A stretch of DNA of 64,000 nt. Source: Isoetes taiwanensis (lineage: Eukaryota > Streptophyta > Lycopodiopsida > Isoetales > Isoetaceae). The first letter of the stretch is position 1. Every line of letters starts with the position of its first letter. Positions 35,211-46,175 of the stretch are shown here, piece after piece. Both the position numbers and the translations under genes were made by a program. A model generated the notes under the pieces. It was not told the DNA's origin, did not search any database, and saw only the letters and a program-made list of their open reading frames with translations. Location: NCBI GenBank assembly GCA_021234155.1, contig JAJEKV010000058.1, positions 8,060,992 through 8,124,991 of the forward strand, read 5' to 3'.

Positions 35211-35639
35211 AATTGTTGGAAATGCTGGAAATCGAGAACTTATTGTTTTATTTCAAAACCTTTTGGAACTCTTGATTATAAGAGAATATGATGTGCTGTA
35301 ATTTTTGTTGTCAATCAATAAATCTTTTCACTTTAACTTTCCTTTATGTCCTTATTACAAATATTATTTATAATTCACCATTGTAATATGGATATGTATG
35401 AAAGAATGGAGTTACCCAGCTCAACACTATTAGCAAAACTTCTTGGTTGGTAAAAGCGGTTATTTTTTCTTTGCAATATTATTTGTACTTGTGTTGTAAA
35501 GCCATTTTATTCTTTGACACAAAGAAAACTATTGGTTTTCATCTTTTTGATACAACGTTTATTATTAGATCATCTTATAATTGATGAAAATTTAGATATT
35601 GTTTTGCCATAGATTTGGTGTAATGTAGTTCTTAGTTAT

Positions 35640-35890
35640 GGTTTATTTTTGTCACAACTTTGTTAAAATATTGCCAAACCTTTGATGTTACTTCTACACA
35701 AGCTTGTCACAATCGTGGTAGAAAATACTTTTTGTGACAAAAATTGGAGCCACAATCTTGACACAATGGCTGTCACTATTGTGTCAACTTTGTGACCAAT
35801 GATCACGACAAGTGTAGTTCCAAGATTGTGACAAGAAGTGCCATTTAACATGTTATGCTTGTGTCAACAAAGTTGACGTTATACGACACT
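35640..35890. repeat. CACTA-1 right subterminal repeats, copy A
   Basis: Clustered TTGTGACAA, TTGACACAA, TTGTGTCAA and CTTGTCACAA variants in both orientations just inside the right terminus. I see no difference from the second copy (61140-61380). Confidence 0.75.
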
Positions 35891-35913
35891 ATTGGTACTA
35901 TCCTCTTGTAGTG

Positions 35914-38074
35914 GCATTCTTTGGGCATCGTTGGAGATGCATGCAAATGTTTTTGGCGCCAATGAGAAAAGCATGAGTAATAACGATGTCTAGCATTGTT
36001 GGGCTTTACTTGGAGATATGCATATGAAACACATGCATGCACCTACCGATTACATTGCACCACCTAAAACTGCAATGAACCTAAACCTTAAGTCTAGCAT
36101 GGAATCTTGCCCGTTGCTATAGCATCAAATTCGACCAATGCATCACTTTGGTGAAGACACGTCTTGTCAAAAAAAAAAAAAAAAAATGAGGGTGAAAAAT
36201 AAAGAATTCTTTCTTTTCTTTGGATCGTGCTAAGAAAATTTTTATCAAGATCTCGACATGATCAAAATAAAAATTCTTTCTTTCAAAAATTCAATCATTC
36301 TAAGAAAAGCTGAATGGATGATGCAACGTGATCATACATAAGGTTGCATGTTGTGGCATACATAGGTTGTGTGTCAATATTGTCTTTTGGTTTATGTAGG
36401 ATCATGTATCAATCAATGCCTTTGCCCAAATGTAGAGCATAGGCAGTTAGTTATCTCGTTGAATGCGGGATGTCTTTTTATTTCAAGTCATTTTTCCATT
36501 TTATGTTATGTAACATGGAGACTTACAACACCTAGTAGTTGTTTGTGTGTATTTATATCCTGACTTTGGGTTGTGAGTGAGAAATTGTAAGGGAAATTTG
36601 CTCTCATTTTATTTAGTATTACTTCAACTATTCATTTTTGTAAGCTTCGCTTTCTTGCATTTGACTACTATGCATTCATCATTCTAAAAACAGTTGGGAT
36701 GAGAAAGAGGTAGGCATTGTAAGCTTCTCTCATAAACCTTTTAAGCAAAGCATTGTGATGTGTAAGATACATAGCTAAGCATGGATGTAACTTTGGATCA
36801 TTTGGGGCTAGCATTTGAAGCCTCATTTCCAAGACACAAGCATTTTCTTCTACCAAACTACACTTCAATGTGATTTTTGCAATATAAAAGCTATTTTAGT
36901 ATATACAACATTACGGTAAAACAAAGATTGAGCCAAGTGATTCTTCATATAGGTTGGGCTTTCAAAGCGTAATAAAACTTCAAATCATAAATTGTTTGAC
37001 CTAATATTGCATAAGCATAACATTTTGAATCCATTTCCAAACAATTTTGAATCAATTTCTAGTTTGCCGGACATAATATTTGTGCGGCTCTATTTCACGT
37101 GCTACTGATGATGTACACGAATTCTTATGTCACTGTACGAAGTAATAAGTTTAGAAAATGCATGAAGATTTACATAGTGGTAAAGAAAGAGATTATATCC
37201 GGGGAGACCAAATGTCGGTTATTTCATTCATCGTGCAAGAGTTGAGGTGCTGTATGGTTCTAAAAGCTATTTTGGGTGGCTCATTCTACCAGGTAATACA
37301 TTATTAAAACCATGACATATCAGTCAATCTAGCCCATGTCTTTCAAATCTCCCTATGTTTCTATTTAATTACGAGCCAAGCTCATAATTTAGTCAGATGC
37401 AAAGACCATCCACCCATTGGACCATTATGTTCAAAAAGCATCAACATGAATAGTGGGCCTTTCGCTACTTGAACATGATATTGAAACATTGTAATTATAA
37501 GTCAGTGCAACCTTTAACCCGGTTAATTACCTTTATCTTGCCTAGCGACTTACAAAACCAACATAGATGGAAGTTCATAAATCTGGTTCTACCAAGATGT
37601 GGCTTCAGCCATCGGACTTGTAGAAATCCAAATTTTTAATTTCCATCAATGTTGAATTACTACCTCTTTGTCACTTTTTTTATTTGGATCAAAGTCGAAG
37701 ACCTTTTACACCCCAAAAAACAAAGTTGTGTTGAAGCATTCTTCAAAATTTGAGCAGTTTCTAACAAAGATTAATTGGGCCCAGGAATTTGACAATGCCT
37801 TTGAGAATGCAAAATGTAATTACATTTCAAGTGCAAGATTATGGCACTCAAATTGAAGGGTTGGAACTGAAGACCTACCTTGTAGGGGCAAAAAGCTTGA
37901 GTCAGTGCATCACGGAACTATTGACCTGCGTTTCTCCCTTTGGCATCATCCATGGCACCTTGAATTGTAGAAAATGCACAAAAAATATAAGGCATGGTGG
38001 CGTATAAAAGATCATCGAGGGGCTAATGATGAAAGATACAAATGAAGTTGAAAATGCATTTCACGACAAAAGAT
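35914..38074. other. AT-rich spacer right of CACTA-1, copy A
   Basis: Starts with the GCA target duplication. A 20-base A run at 36170-36186 is the only simple feature. Near 37.87-37.99 kb the minus strand has a short exon-like frame ending at a donor-like AAGGTAGGT; in the second copy it contains [21 protein letters not shown] recognise no gene. Confidence 0.45.
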
Positions 38075-38640
38075 GCCACCTTGGCGTGGCATGTTTGACC
38101 CACCTGGCATGTTTTTAGTCTAGGTGGCATGTTGCTGCAACGGCATGTTGGAGCCTAGGTGGTATGTTGGAGCCTTTAAGCGCGTTTGGGCCACCACGAA
38201 ATATTTAGCCCGGTGGTATGTTGGAGCCGCATGGCATGTTTGAGCCACCTTGGCATGTTGAAACCTAGGTGGCATGTTGGAAACCTAGGTGGCATCTTTG
38301 GGCCTAGGTGGCATGCCTTGACATGTTGGAAGCCACCTGGCATGTTTGAGCCTAGGTGGCTTGCGTTGAAACAGGTGGCATGTTAGAGCACGCATGACAT
38401 GTTTGAGCCACCTTGGCATGTTGGAGACCTAGGTGGCATGTTGGAGACCCCCTTGGCATGTTTGAGCCAACTTTGCATGTTTTAGCCCTAGGTGGCATGT
38501 TGGAGTCTAGGAGGCATGTTGGAGCCACCTTGGCATATTGGAGCCCTTGTGGCATGTTTTGACCACCTTGGCATGTTGGAGACCCACCGCGGCATGTTGA
38601 GCCATCTTGGCATGTTTAGCCACCATGGCATATGAGGGAT
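38075..38640. repeat. 19-bp minisatellite with two alternating variants, copy A
   Basis: Tandem 19-base units of two main kinds: TTGGAGCCTAGGTGGCATG and TTTGAGCCACCTTGGCATG, about 28 units. The CCTAGGTGG and CCACCTTGG halves are complementary, so neighbouring units can pair as hairpins. Unit lengths vary by 1-3 bases in this copy. Confidence 0.9.
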
Positions 38641-39179
38641 ATGAAACCCTAGTGCGGTAGGTCTTATTCGAATCACGGTTGCTTTGTACTTTGTTTCCTT
38701 TCTGCTCCTTTGTTTTCAACAACGTCTTTTGCCGAATTTTTTGAGCGTCTTAGAGTTTCGGTGATCTTACGAAGCTAACGAGGGCCAAGTGCACAAAGCG
38801 GATAGTAAATCACTTTCGGAAACTACAATAGCTCATCAACCATCTCACGGACCGTTCTTGTCGAGAGATTGGGTCGAGACATGGCTCACGGTACTACCAC
38901 CATTGCTTATTGCTTAAAGAAGGACGCTTAAGCTGGTATAGCCATGGACATTAACAGGGAGAACGTGAATTTTTGTGGGGATGAAGAGATTAGTGCCTTG
39001 CTTACTTTACGGATGAAATCAAAGAGTTAGGGGCCAAGTCTTCATCTAATTATGCTAAGCTAGCGTCCTCGGAGATGCAACCCCATTCACCAAGCTCACT
39101 GAGCGACAAGGCCACTTTGCGGAAGGCTGAAAGAAGTAGCTCTACTTCTATTCGGAAGAGACGAAGAAGCAAAGGTGAT
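38641..39179 (+). other. Unrecognised coding-like segment at the end of duplication unit A
   Basis: Plus-strand frames read as protein in pieces (GIAMDINRENVNFCGDEEIS, then a Ser/Arg-rich part ending KRRRSKG near 39175) but with stops and shifts between. No family recognised. It ends exactly at the junction with the second copy. The second copy's equivalent lies beyond the window. Confidence 0.35.
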
Positions 39180-42100
39180 CAAACAACATTGTTTTGAATG
39201 CACTACCTAATATCAACCTCCATGATAGTCTTTTATAGTACTAATCCATTCCAACATTGCCTCCTTGGTTTGGGTTCAAGACTACCACCGCGGTAAACTT
39301 ATCTAAACTTTGCTGATATACCACAATCATAAGTGCGCTATTATGATCCACACTTTGTCGCCGAAGTGAGCACCAGAAGACCATATTGATGCATATGAAT
39401 TATACTACAAAGTAAAGGAACAAATGTTCAAAATAACGAATCTAAACTCGTGAATTATATGCTATTAAGTTGCACTTACAAATAGTGACACGCCTTTAGC
39501 ATATGCAAAATTCTTCGCTAGAAACATGTTCGCCATAGTTCCACGCCATCTCTAGTTGTTCGAAAGCAGCCATTTATTGTTTATCTCACTTGGCAGACCC
39601 TAGATGATCCGGAAGTGGTTGTTTATGCATTCTTTGTCGATAGCGCCTTCTCCCCTCATCTCTTTTATTTTTCTTCCTCGTATTTTTATCCATTTCTCCA
39701 TGGGAGTGGAGTTGTAGATGAGAAACTTATTGACTTTGCCCTGCTCTTCTAGTGTGAACAATTTCTTCAGGGTCTTCCTTCGAACTTCTCCAACTATAGT
39801 TGAGTGTCTTCATCGGTCCATAATCGTGGAGCATTGGGGTGTAGATCGCCAAGAACTCTAAGGGACATAGAATAATGACTCTCGTATAACCAACCCCTCG
39901 GCCATGCAACCCTCTCGCCTTGCTCTTCTCGACGCACGGTAAGTCCTTGAGGACCTTCGCAAAGCTGCTCTATAAAAAAACATCCATCTAGGATTTGTTG
40001 TGCTCGCAAGTTCTACTTCGGCCCACTAAATGCACTAGTAAGTGAGTTTGTATGTCCGTAAAACTTGTTGGGAATTCTTTCTCTAGCATGGCTACAACAT
40101 GCCTCAAATCGATCTTAGTTCGCATGTCCGCAATTTCATTTGTCTGGTATTCCTTCCTTGTAATCCATCTAAATATGATTTAAGAAAGAAAAAGTTAAGG
40201 AGAGTTCAAAGATCGAAAGTGTTTTCTAAACCGCATCAACCTTGAAAACTCGGATAGGGAGACATATTGCATGTAGTGGACCGGGCTCTACGAGATCTAC
40301 CCCTCGCAACAATAGGCATAACAAACCGCAACATCTTGGCGCCAATCATGAGATTTCAACCCGCTTAACTCCCTTCGTTGGAGAAACAATTACGCACGAA
40401 TATATATCCCGTCGAGTCTTTTATTGCCTTGATCGCTTTCTAACGGTTTCATACATTTTCTAGGCACGATCCAATCCATTTTGTGGCCTTATTCCTTCTT
40501 CGACATTTAACCATGCTTTAGATTTTGATCCAGCCTTCTTGTAGATCTTCTCGTGCTGATCTCAGGTTCCACGCCCGTGACATGCTTCCAAATAGACAGC
40601 CAAACGTTTTAAAGATGTGCATGGGATCAAGAAGATGATGAATCTTCAATTTCCCAATAGGTAGAAGGAAGAAGGATGCTTTCCACTTCATTCCTTAACC
40701 TTATTTCCTTCAAACGATCCCACATGTTACCCCAATCTCTCATTGTCAACCTTTTGGGAGGCTCTTTTCAAGGCAATGTTTTTCTCTTGACCTACGTGAT
40801 CGCTTTTCCATTTTCCATTGGCGATATCTCTTGAAGTTTGCATAGACATTTTGTGCAATGCCGCTGACCGGCGAGAGTTCAACTGTTCAAACCCACACAA
40901 GTGACATGCCGATATCCGCATTACTTGGAGTCCGTGAGTTCATACAAACCGTGCCAATCACCGCCGTCCACATTAAGATTGTTTCAAGGTAAATCTTCGC
41001 TCAAAGACGAAAGTTCTCGAGACACATGAAACTTCAATACCTTCACCCACAATGTCAAAAGCTCATCAATAACTATTTTCGTGATATGGATCTAGACTTT
41101 CCGCTTCTTCGTCCCGAACTAATAGTACTACCATTAAATGGCTAGTCTTCATGAGTAACCACTGGGGTAAATTATAGTTGATCAACACTATCGCCAAGTT
41201 GAGCACGCCGTCGGATTGACGCCCATAAGGATTAACACCATCCGCTACAACCCTAATCTGAGATTTCGTGGCTCTCTTCCAAATTCGCCATGTTTCATCA
41301 ATATGCTTCCATTGCTTGCAGTCACTAACCACGCTGAGTACATTGTCACCGACGCATTAGCTGCACACCAACCCATGAGCTGGCTAGAGATTCACATCGA
41401 AACAATAGCTTTATGCGAGGGATCAATGGAAAGTAGCGAACCACCTTCATCTGACGGTCTTTTCCCTTGGCATCCGTGATTGCACCTAGAGGCACCACAT
41501 TTAGGGGCATGTTTCTTGTTCTTGTAGATGTCATCCCGATAATATACCATGCAATCATTTGGACAAGCGGAATCTTATGGTAGCCTAAACCAAGAGTCGC
41601 CAATATATTTTTTATTTCCCGCCAGCAACTTTGGGCATAGTGTTCCCTTGTGGGAGTATTTTCTTGCAATAACCTCGTAAAAACGTATCTTTACGATACA
41701 TTCAACTACAAATTCAATAAGTCAAGTGATTGCAATTGTACTTACTCCAACAAAGCCGTAACACCGCATTGCCCATTTGAATTTGGCTTGAAGGTTTAAT
41801 ATCAATAAAGATGTCGCCAATCTAGATATGCTTGCACCGATATAATGCTTTATGCGCCTCCAATAAAACGATCTTCATGACCATCGTTAGAGTATTTATA
41901 TCGCCATCTAGGTCGCTATCGCGATTGGGCCAAATGCATCTAACATGTCGGGCTATGGGTTCCTCAACTTCCATGAAGTCGCCCATAGGGCATTGTCGCC
42001 ATCTTCATCATCGTGATTCCCGCTCATCTTCATCATTGTACTTTCATTATGCGCAGTGCCCATGTTTGTACCCATACCGCCAATGTATTCTAATTTCCTC
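39180..42100 (-). pseudogene. TNP2-type transposase relic of CACTA-2, copy B
   Basis: Same ordered segments as copy A, for example NILATLGLGYHKI (about 41.6 kb), WKHIDETWRIWKRATKS then RVVADGVNPYGRQ (41.2-41.3 kb), CHLCGFEQL (40.9 kb), MAxGWLYESHYSMS-type DUF4218 sequence (39.85 kb). The conserved DGVNPYG core is clear in this copy and damaged in copy A. The C-terminal frame is lost at the junction. Confidence 0.78.
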
Positions 42101-42399
42101 GCTATCCGCAATGACTTTTGATGTCGCCAATTCAAAGACGCTTTGATGTGGTCTCATATCCACTTGCCTACCCGCACGCCGATTAAACGGTAAATATATG
42201 CGGATTGATACATACATTGAGAGCCCGTGTTTGTTAAATTTTAAGCATTTAATAACGAACGAAATATAAAATTTTATGTCATAATCAAAGCATATATTGA
42301 AGATATAATACACATTTATCTTCAATATGTGCAATCTCATTCCAAGAGAAGAAGAAGAAGAATTCAAGAAGAAGAAGAAAAATGGTGCATTCCTCGACA

Positions 42400-43265
42400 A
42401 AAATTATATGAGTAATTTGAGTACATCATCAAAGGACCTCCTAGATTGGTCTACCGTGATTCATATTCAATGAACAATTCATCACCACACAAAGTTTTTA
42501 TAGCATAAACCATGATATATCTCCCCGCCAATTTTACACGGCTAAAAAATCTTCTTGGTCTTTGTTTGCCTCGACAAATTCACAATTGGTAGCTTCAGGA
42601 TTCTCGATAGAGCTATTAATAAAAGCAGCAAGGTTTCCATGCAACTGAGGATCTACCATCAATATATGTGAAGCTTCATGTGAGTCACCGGGCTTGATAT
42701 TGTTCGCATTTGAATTTAGGCCATAGATGAGCATGCGCCATCGATGCTTACTCAATTTATGCCAAGTGTCCGAAAGTTATATTCAGGACCTACATATGGC
42801 ATTAAAGGAACAAATACCATCTTTTGACTTTCACACTAGTCATAATATATAATCCCAGGCGCCACCGGGGACCCGACTATTTTTAATCATGTACCGCCAC
42901 CCCAATATGTAAATTGCTCCCCATAAATAATTGGCTTGCCTCTAGGCCATGCATTGAATTTCTTACGATCTTTATCTCAGAAGGGCTGGACCAAATGGAC
43001 TAGTGAAGGTGGAAGATTATTTTCTTCGACATGATCTAGTACATTCCACTTTGATGAACATTGTCATTCCCTCCAATCTTGGCAACGGCCATTGCACGAC
43101 GAAGTTCTATCAATGTATGGGATACTTTTGAGGAAGTTGATGGCTTTCTTTTGTAGGGTTTTCTATGAACGCATTCATAGTATCAACATCATCTACTTCC
43201 AATGACAACATAACCCCAAAATCTATATACCGCTTCGAAGCTCACTTCATTCTCAATTTCTTCCT
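42400..43265 (-). pseudogene. SET-like domain region in CACTA-2, copy B
   Basis: An open 74-codon frame (42534-42755) contains DSHEASHILMVDPQLHGNLA, continues AFINSSIENPEATNCEFVEA, and ends FLAV at a stop that copy A lacks. After a 2-base shift the frame reads YIMVYAIKTLC and GDELFIEY (about 42430-42510). The spacing and order of GNxxxFINSS, NCEF and GDELFIEY match the C-terminal half of SET methyltransferase domains, whose substrate is usually a lysine in a histone or other protein. The N-terminal half and a post-SET cysteine cluster are not identified. It lies upstream of TNP2 in the same orientation inside the element. Confidence 0.55.
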
Positions 43266-44199
43266 AACAAAATACAAGCAAAACTAAGTTAAGACATCGA
43301 TTCAAGTACATGAAAGTAGTTGATTATCGCTCATAAGATTCGTATTATACCTCGCTGGAATACCCCACATGTAAGGCCCCGAGAGCACCGGATTTGTCCG
43401 CATTCACCATATTTCAACATGGTCGAGGACAGCTTTTTCATCCGCTTTATTTGTCCTTTGCACATCTAACAATTGTAATATAACCGCCTCACAAGTACAA
43501 CCCAAGAAAAAAATAACATCAAGATATAAAGTTAACTAATCATTCAAACATGTTTATGGTACATACATCGGCGATTCATTTCATGCACACCACCCCAAAA
43601 TTTCTAGGAAGACTAGGTCCACCGGGTCTAATTGACTATTTGTGGCAATTGTTGGTAACATTCTTTGCTAAGTCGCCATGTAACTTTCAAAGTTTCTCGT
43701 CTCACTTTTTACGCTCAAATTCCTTCGACGCTCGGCCATGTTGTTTTTCTAGTAAACAATAAAAATATTAATAAAACCATGTAATAATATAATAATTATA
43801 AATATCCATGTTTTTTTCATGATTTTATCAAATGTTTATTCTTAAGATTCAGATTCATACAACGCTTATGATATTTAAAAGCATTTGATTGAAGGGTGCC
43901 TCAACCCGATATATCTAGTCCTCTCCATTTGAAATGGAGTCGACCAAAGACTTTATATTCACGCAACCTTTCAAATCTTTTGTAATCTATGAAGATTGAA
44001 ACTTCGCTCGAGGTGCATAAACCCTCGATACATTTAGTTTTTCTCCATTCTGGGATGGAACCACCAAGCATCTTTGATCATGCATCCCTCAAGTTTTTAA
44101 CATACTTTTCTAATCTATTAGCATTTGAGGTGTTTAACTCTAACACAAAGATTAAAGCAGATCTTACCTTATGAAGACCCACTCAAGCAAAAATCCAAA
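43266..44199. other. AT-rich stretch within CACTA-2, copy B
   Basis: Minus-strand frames near 43.34-43.50 kb (VILQLLDVQRTNKADEKAV) may be an upstream exon of the SET-like gene. The rest shows nothing recognisable. Confidence 0.4.
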
Positions 44200-45447
44200 C
44201 AAACGAAAGAAAATAACAAGTAAATAACCCGAAATGCCTGGTTCCCCGCCATATGTGACGCCGCTTATCGACGCCCTCGGTGACCGCTTAACGACGCCAA
44301 GCCGACGCCGATCCGACACCTAGGCATGCCACATCGCCTTTGCCGCCTCGATGCCCCCTCATATGCCACGCCGATGATCATGACGCCGCTTAACGACGCC
44401 AAATGATCATAACGCCGCTAAAACGACCAACCGCGGATTGTTTAACATAACGTAAAACAACATACAATACAAATAACACAAATAAATAAAAATACCGATT
44501 GTTCCCATTCATAAAATAAGCTTATACAACGACAACACAAATAGATAAAAAACTTATTGTTTCCATTCATAAAAAAAAAAGCTTATACATTACTTATGTC
44601 CATCCCGAGGACGCGATGCTTTGATGCAAATCCATTTGCATCATTATCCGCACCATTAATGTCGTCGCTTTGTTTGGCTCTGAGAGTTATTTCCGCCGCT
44701 CCCCGCATGGAACGCCGATGTTAGTGCAATCGAAGCTCTTTTCACTCATCTTTGCCACGATGGTGAAGGGAGGGTTCTCAAATGGAGAAGCAGGGGGTTG
44801 CCGGAGTTGTCTTCCTTGAGGAGGAGGATTACCGCTAGAAGGAACATATCGCCAAGGTGGTCTTCAACCCACGACCATTATAGCAAGATAGGGAAGAACA
44901 CTCAAAAAATAAGAATAACAAAGAATATCGATGGATCCACTTATAACGCGGGATGTAGGGTTAGGTTAGGGTTAGGGTTTTATTTGGCAAAAAAAAAATT
45001 CCTTCAAGTCACGCCGTTAAACGACGCTTAAGCCGACGTGCAGGACATCGCAGTGCAAAGCCCTTGGCACCAAAGACCATGCCACGCAGGTAATGCGGAA
45101 TCGCCGGGCCTATGTGCGACGCCGCTTCAACGACGGCAGCCGGGCGCTGCCTTGACACGCCAGTCGCCAGCCTTTGCAACCCGCCCATTTCCACGCATGA
45201 TTTATCTACGACGTCGCCTTCGCGGAAACGCCGCTGAACGACGCTTAGCCGACGGTTTGACACGGCTCCCGCCAGCCTTTGGCAAAGAAGCACCATGTTA
45301 CCGCAGTGGTCGACATCGCCACTCGACCGTTGAACGACACGTCGAATGACGTTGTCGCTGCTGAACGACGATGTCATCGATCAACGACGACAGTCCGTCG
45401 TTCATCGACGACGCGACGTCGTTAGACGTCGACGATCCCTTGTAGTG
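44200..45447 (-). repeat. CACTA-2 5' subterminal region and terminal repeat, copy B
   Basis: Clusters of GACGCCGCTTAACGACGCC-type motifs (44.25-44.43 kb) and ACGACGTCGTT-type motifs (45.0-45.44 kb) lead to the terminus CCCTTGTAGTG at 45437-45447. A few TTAGGG-like units lie at 44957-44982. At the outermost 100 bp this copy keeps ACG where copy A has GCG. Confidence 0.72.
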
Positions 45448-46074
45448 TACCACTCTGGTTTTGCTGCCTCTCCACCAATTCCCACACCCTTTGCTCGGAT
45501 ATTTCCCATGCTTGAGAGAGAACACTTGGAATAAATGCAGTGGCGACATTGAAAAGGTCAAAATCCTGCGCATCCAAAAATATCATGCCGACATAATTTA
45601 GTGTTGTGATGTTGCGCTAGAAAACAGATATGAGGAAAGAAGCATTCAATAACAAAACGCCAAAGTGCAATGTGGAACCTTAGGATGCCTGCCAATGTGG
45701 GAGAAGCCAACGCCAACTATTTCTGCCCGCTCTTCTTGGTCGTTGTAAAACCAAAATGCATGCCCCCGGGGTATGACCACCACATCGCCTTCCCTCACAC
45801 AGAATTGGCTTCTCTGGCTAACGCGATCTGCAGCAGTAATGATGCCTATGATTCCAGAACCTCTCACGACGGTCCTCAGTGAACCAACAACATTGTGAAA
45901 CATGGGGGAGACCAATCCATTTGGCTCAATGACAATTCGATCTGCATTAAATCGAGATTTTTCTAGCGCGGGAAACTCTTCCCTGTCCCATCTCTCTAGC
46001 CTACCTCCTTCGCCCTCTATCTCAGTCCTTGGCTGTCGGGCTTGAATTGTGCCACAGAGTAGCAGGACGAGCAC
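45448..46074 (-). pseudogene. Cupin / 11S-globulin-like gene, interrupted by CACTA-2, copy B
   Basis: A 142-codon frame (45646-46074): hydrophobic leader LVLLLCGTIQ, acidic GEGGRLERWDREEF, RIVIEPNGLVSPMFHNVVG, VVRGSGIIGII, then REGDVVVIPRGHAFWFYND and EIVGVGFS. This is the first cupin barrel of a seed-globulin/vicilin-type protein. In globulins the PRG/PAGxxHWFYND segment forms the same strand turn. A further exon-like part follows at 45448-45600 (FDLFNVATAF, SVLSQAWEISEQRVWELVER), matching the globulin helical arm. It then runs straight into the CACTA-2 terminus, so the second barrel is missing. The first codon is GTG with an upstream in-frame stop: the ATG is missing or in another exon. Confidence 0.8.
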
Positions 46075-46083
46075 GGCTTAAAA

Positions 46084-46175
46084 ACGTATTTCATATAAAA
46101 CATGTTAAAAAACTTTAAAATCCTTAAAAATATTTAAAAATCCTTAGAAATCCTTAAAAATCTTTAAAAATCTTT
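46084..46175. repeat. Short A/T-rich direct repeats (TTAAAAATCCTT type), copy B
   Basis: I see no difference from 20575-20665 of copy A, upstream of the cupin leader. Confidence 0.7.

Larger units (their letters stand above)
26070..35913. mobile_element. CACTA-1 (En/Spm-type transposon), complete ends, copy A
   Basis: This 9.84 kb element begins CACTACAAGAGGAT and ends with the exact complement ATCCTCTTGTAGTG. The shared terminal repeat is 14 bp perfect, and ATAGTGTC recurs just inside both ends. It is followed by GCA on the right; the second copy has GCA on both sides, a 3-bp target duplication as known for CACTA elements. Inside are subterminal TTGTGTCAA-type repeats, a minus-strand TNP2 gene and a plus-strand TNP1-like gene with captured host exons. 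It holds the gene set of an autonomous element, though frames are interrupted in this copy. Confidence 0.92.
13631..39179 (+). repeat. Tandem duplication unit A (25.5 kb)
   Basis: From CAAACAACATTG at 13631 everything recurs in the same order and orientation from 39180. Landmarks keep an offset of 25.55 kb at the left end and 25.52 kb at the right end. CACTA-1 sits at the same site with the same flank in both, so it was there before the duplication. The unit boundary cuts the TNP2 relic of CACTA-2. Confidence 0.93.
39180..45447 (-). mobile_element. CACTA-2, copy B, 3'-truncated at the duplication junction
   Basis: Same element as 12095-19936, but its left part is missing because the duplication begins within TNP2. 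The right terminus is intact here: read inwards it is CACTACAAGGGATCG, followed by subterminal repeats of the ACGACGTCGTT type. TAC flanks it on the right; the matching left flank is absent, so the target duplication cannot be confirmed. Confidence 0.8.

Noticed and set aside
38075-38640. Minisatellite as a pentatricopeptide- or zinc-finger-like coding repeat
   Set aside because: The 19-base period is not a multiple of three, so no frame persists.
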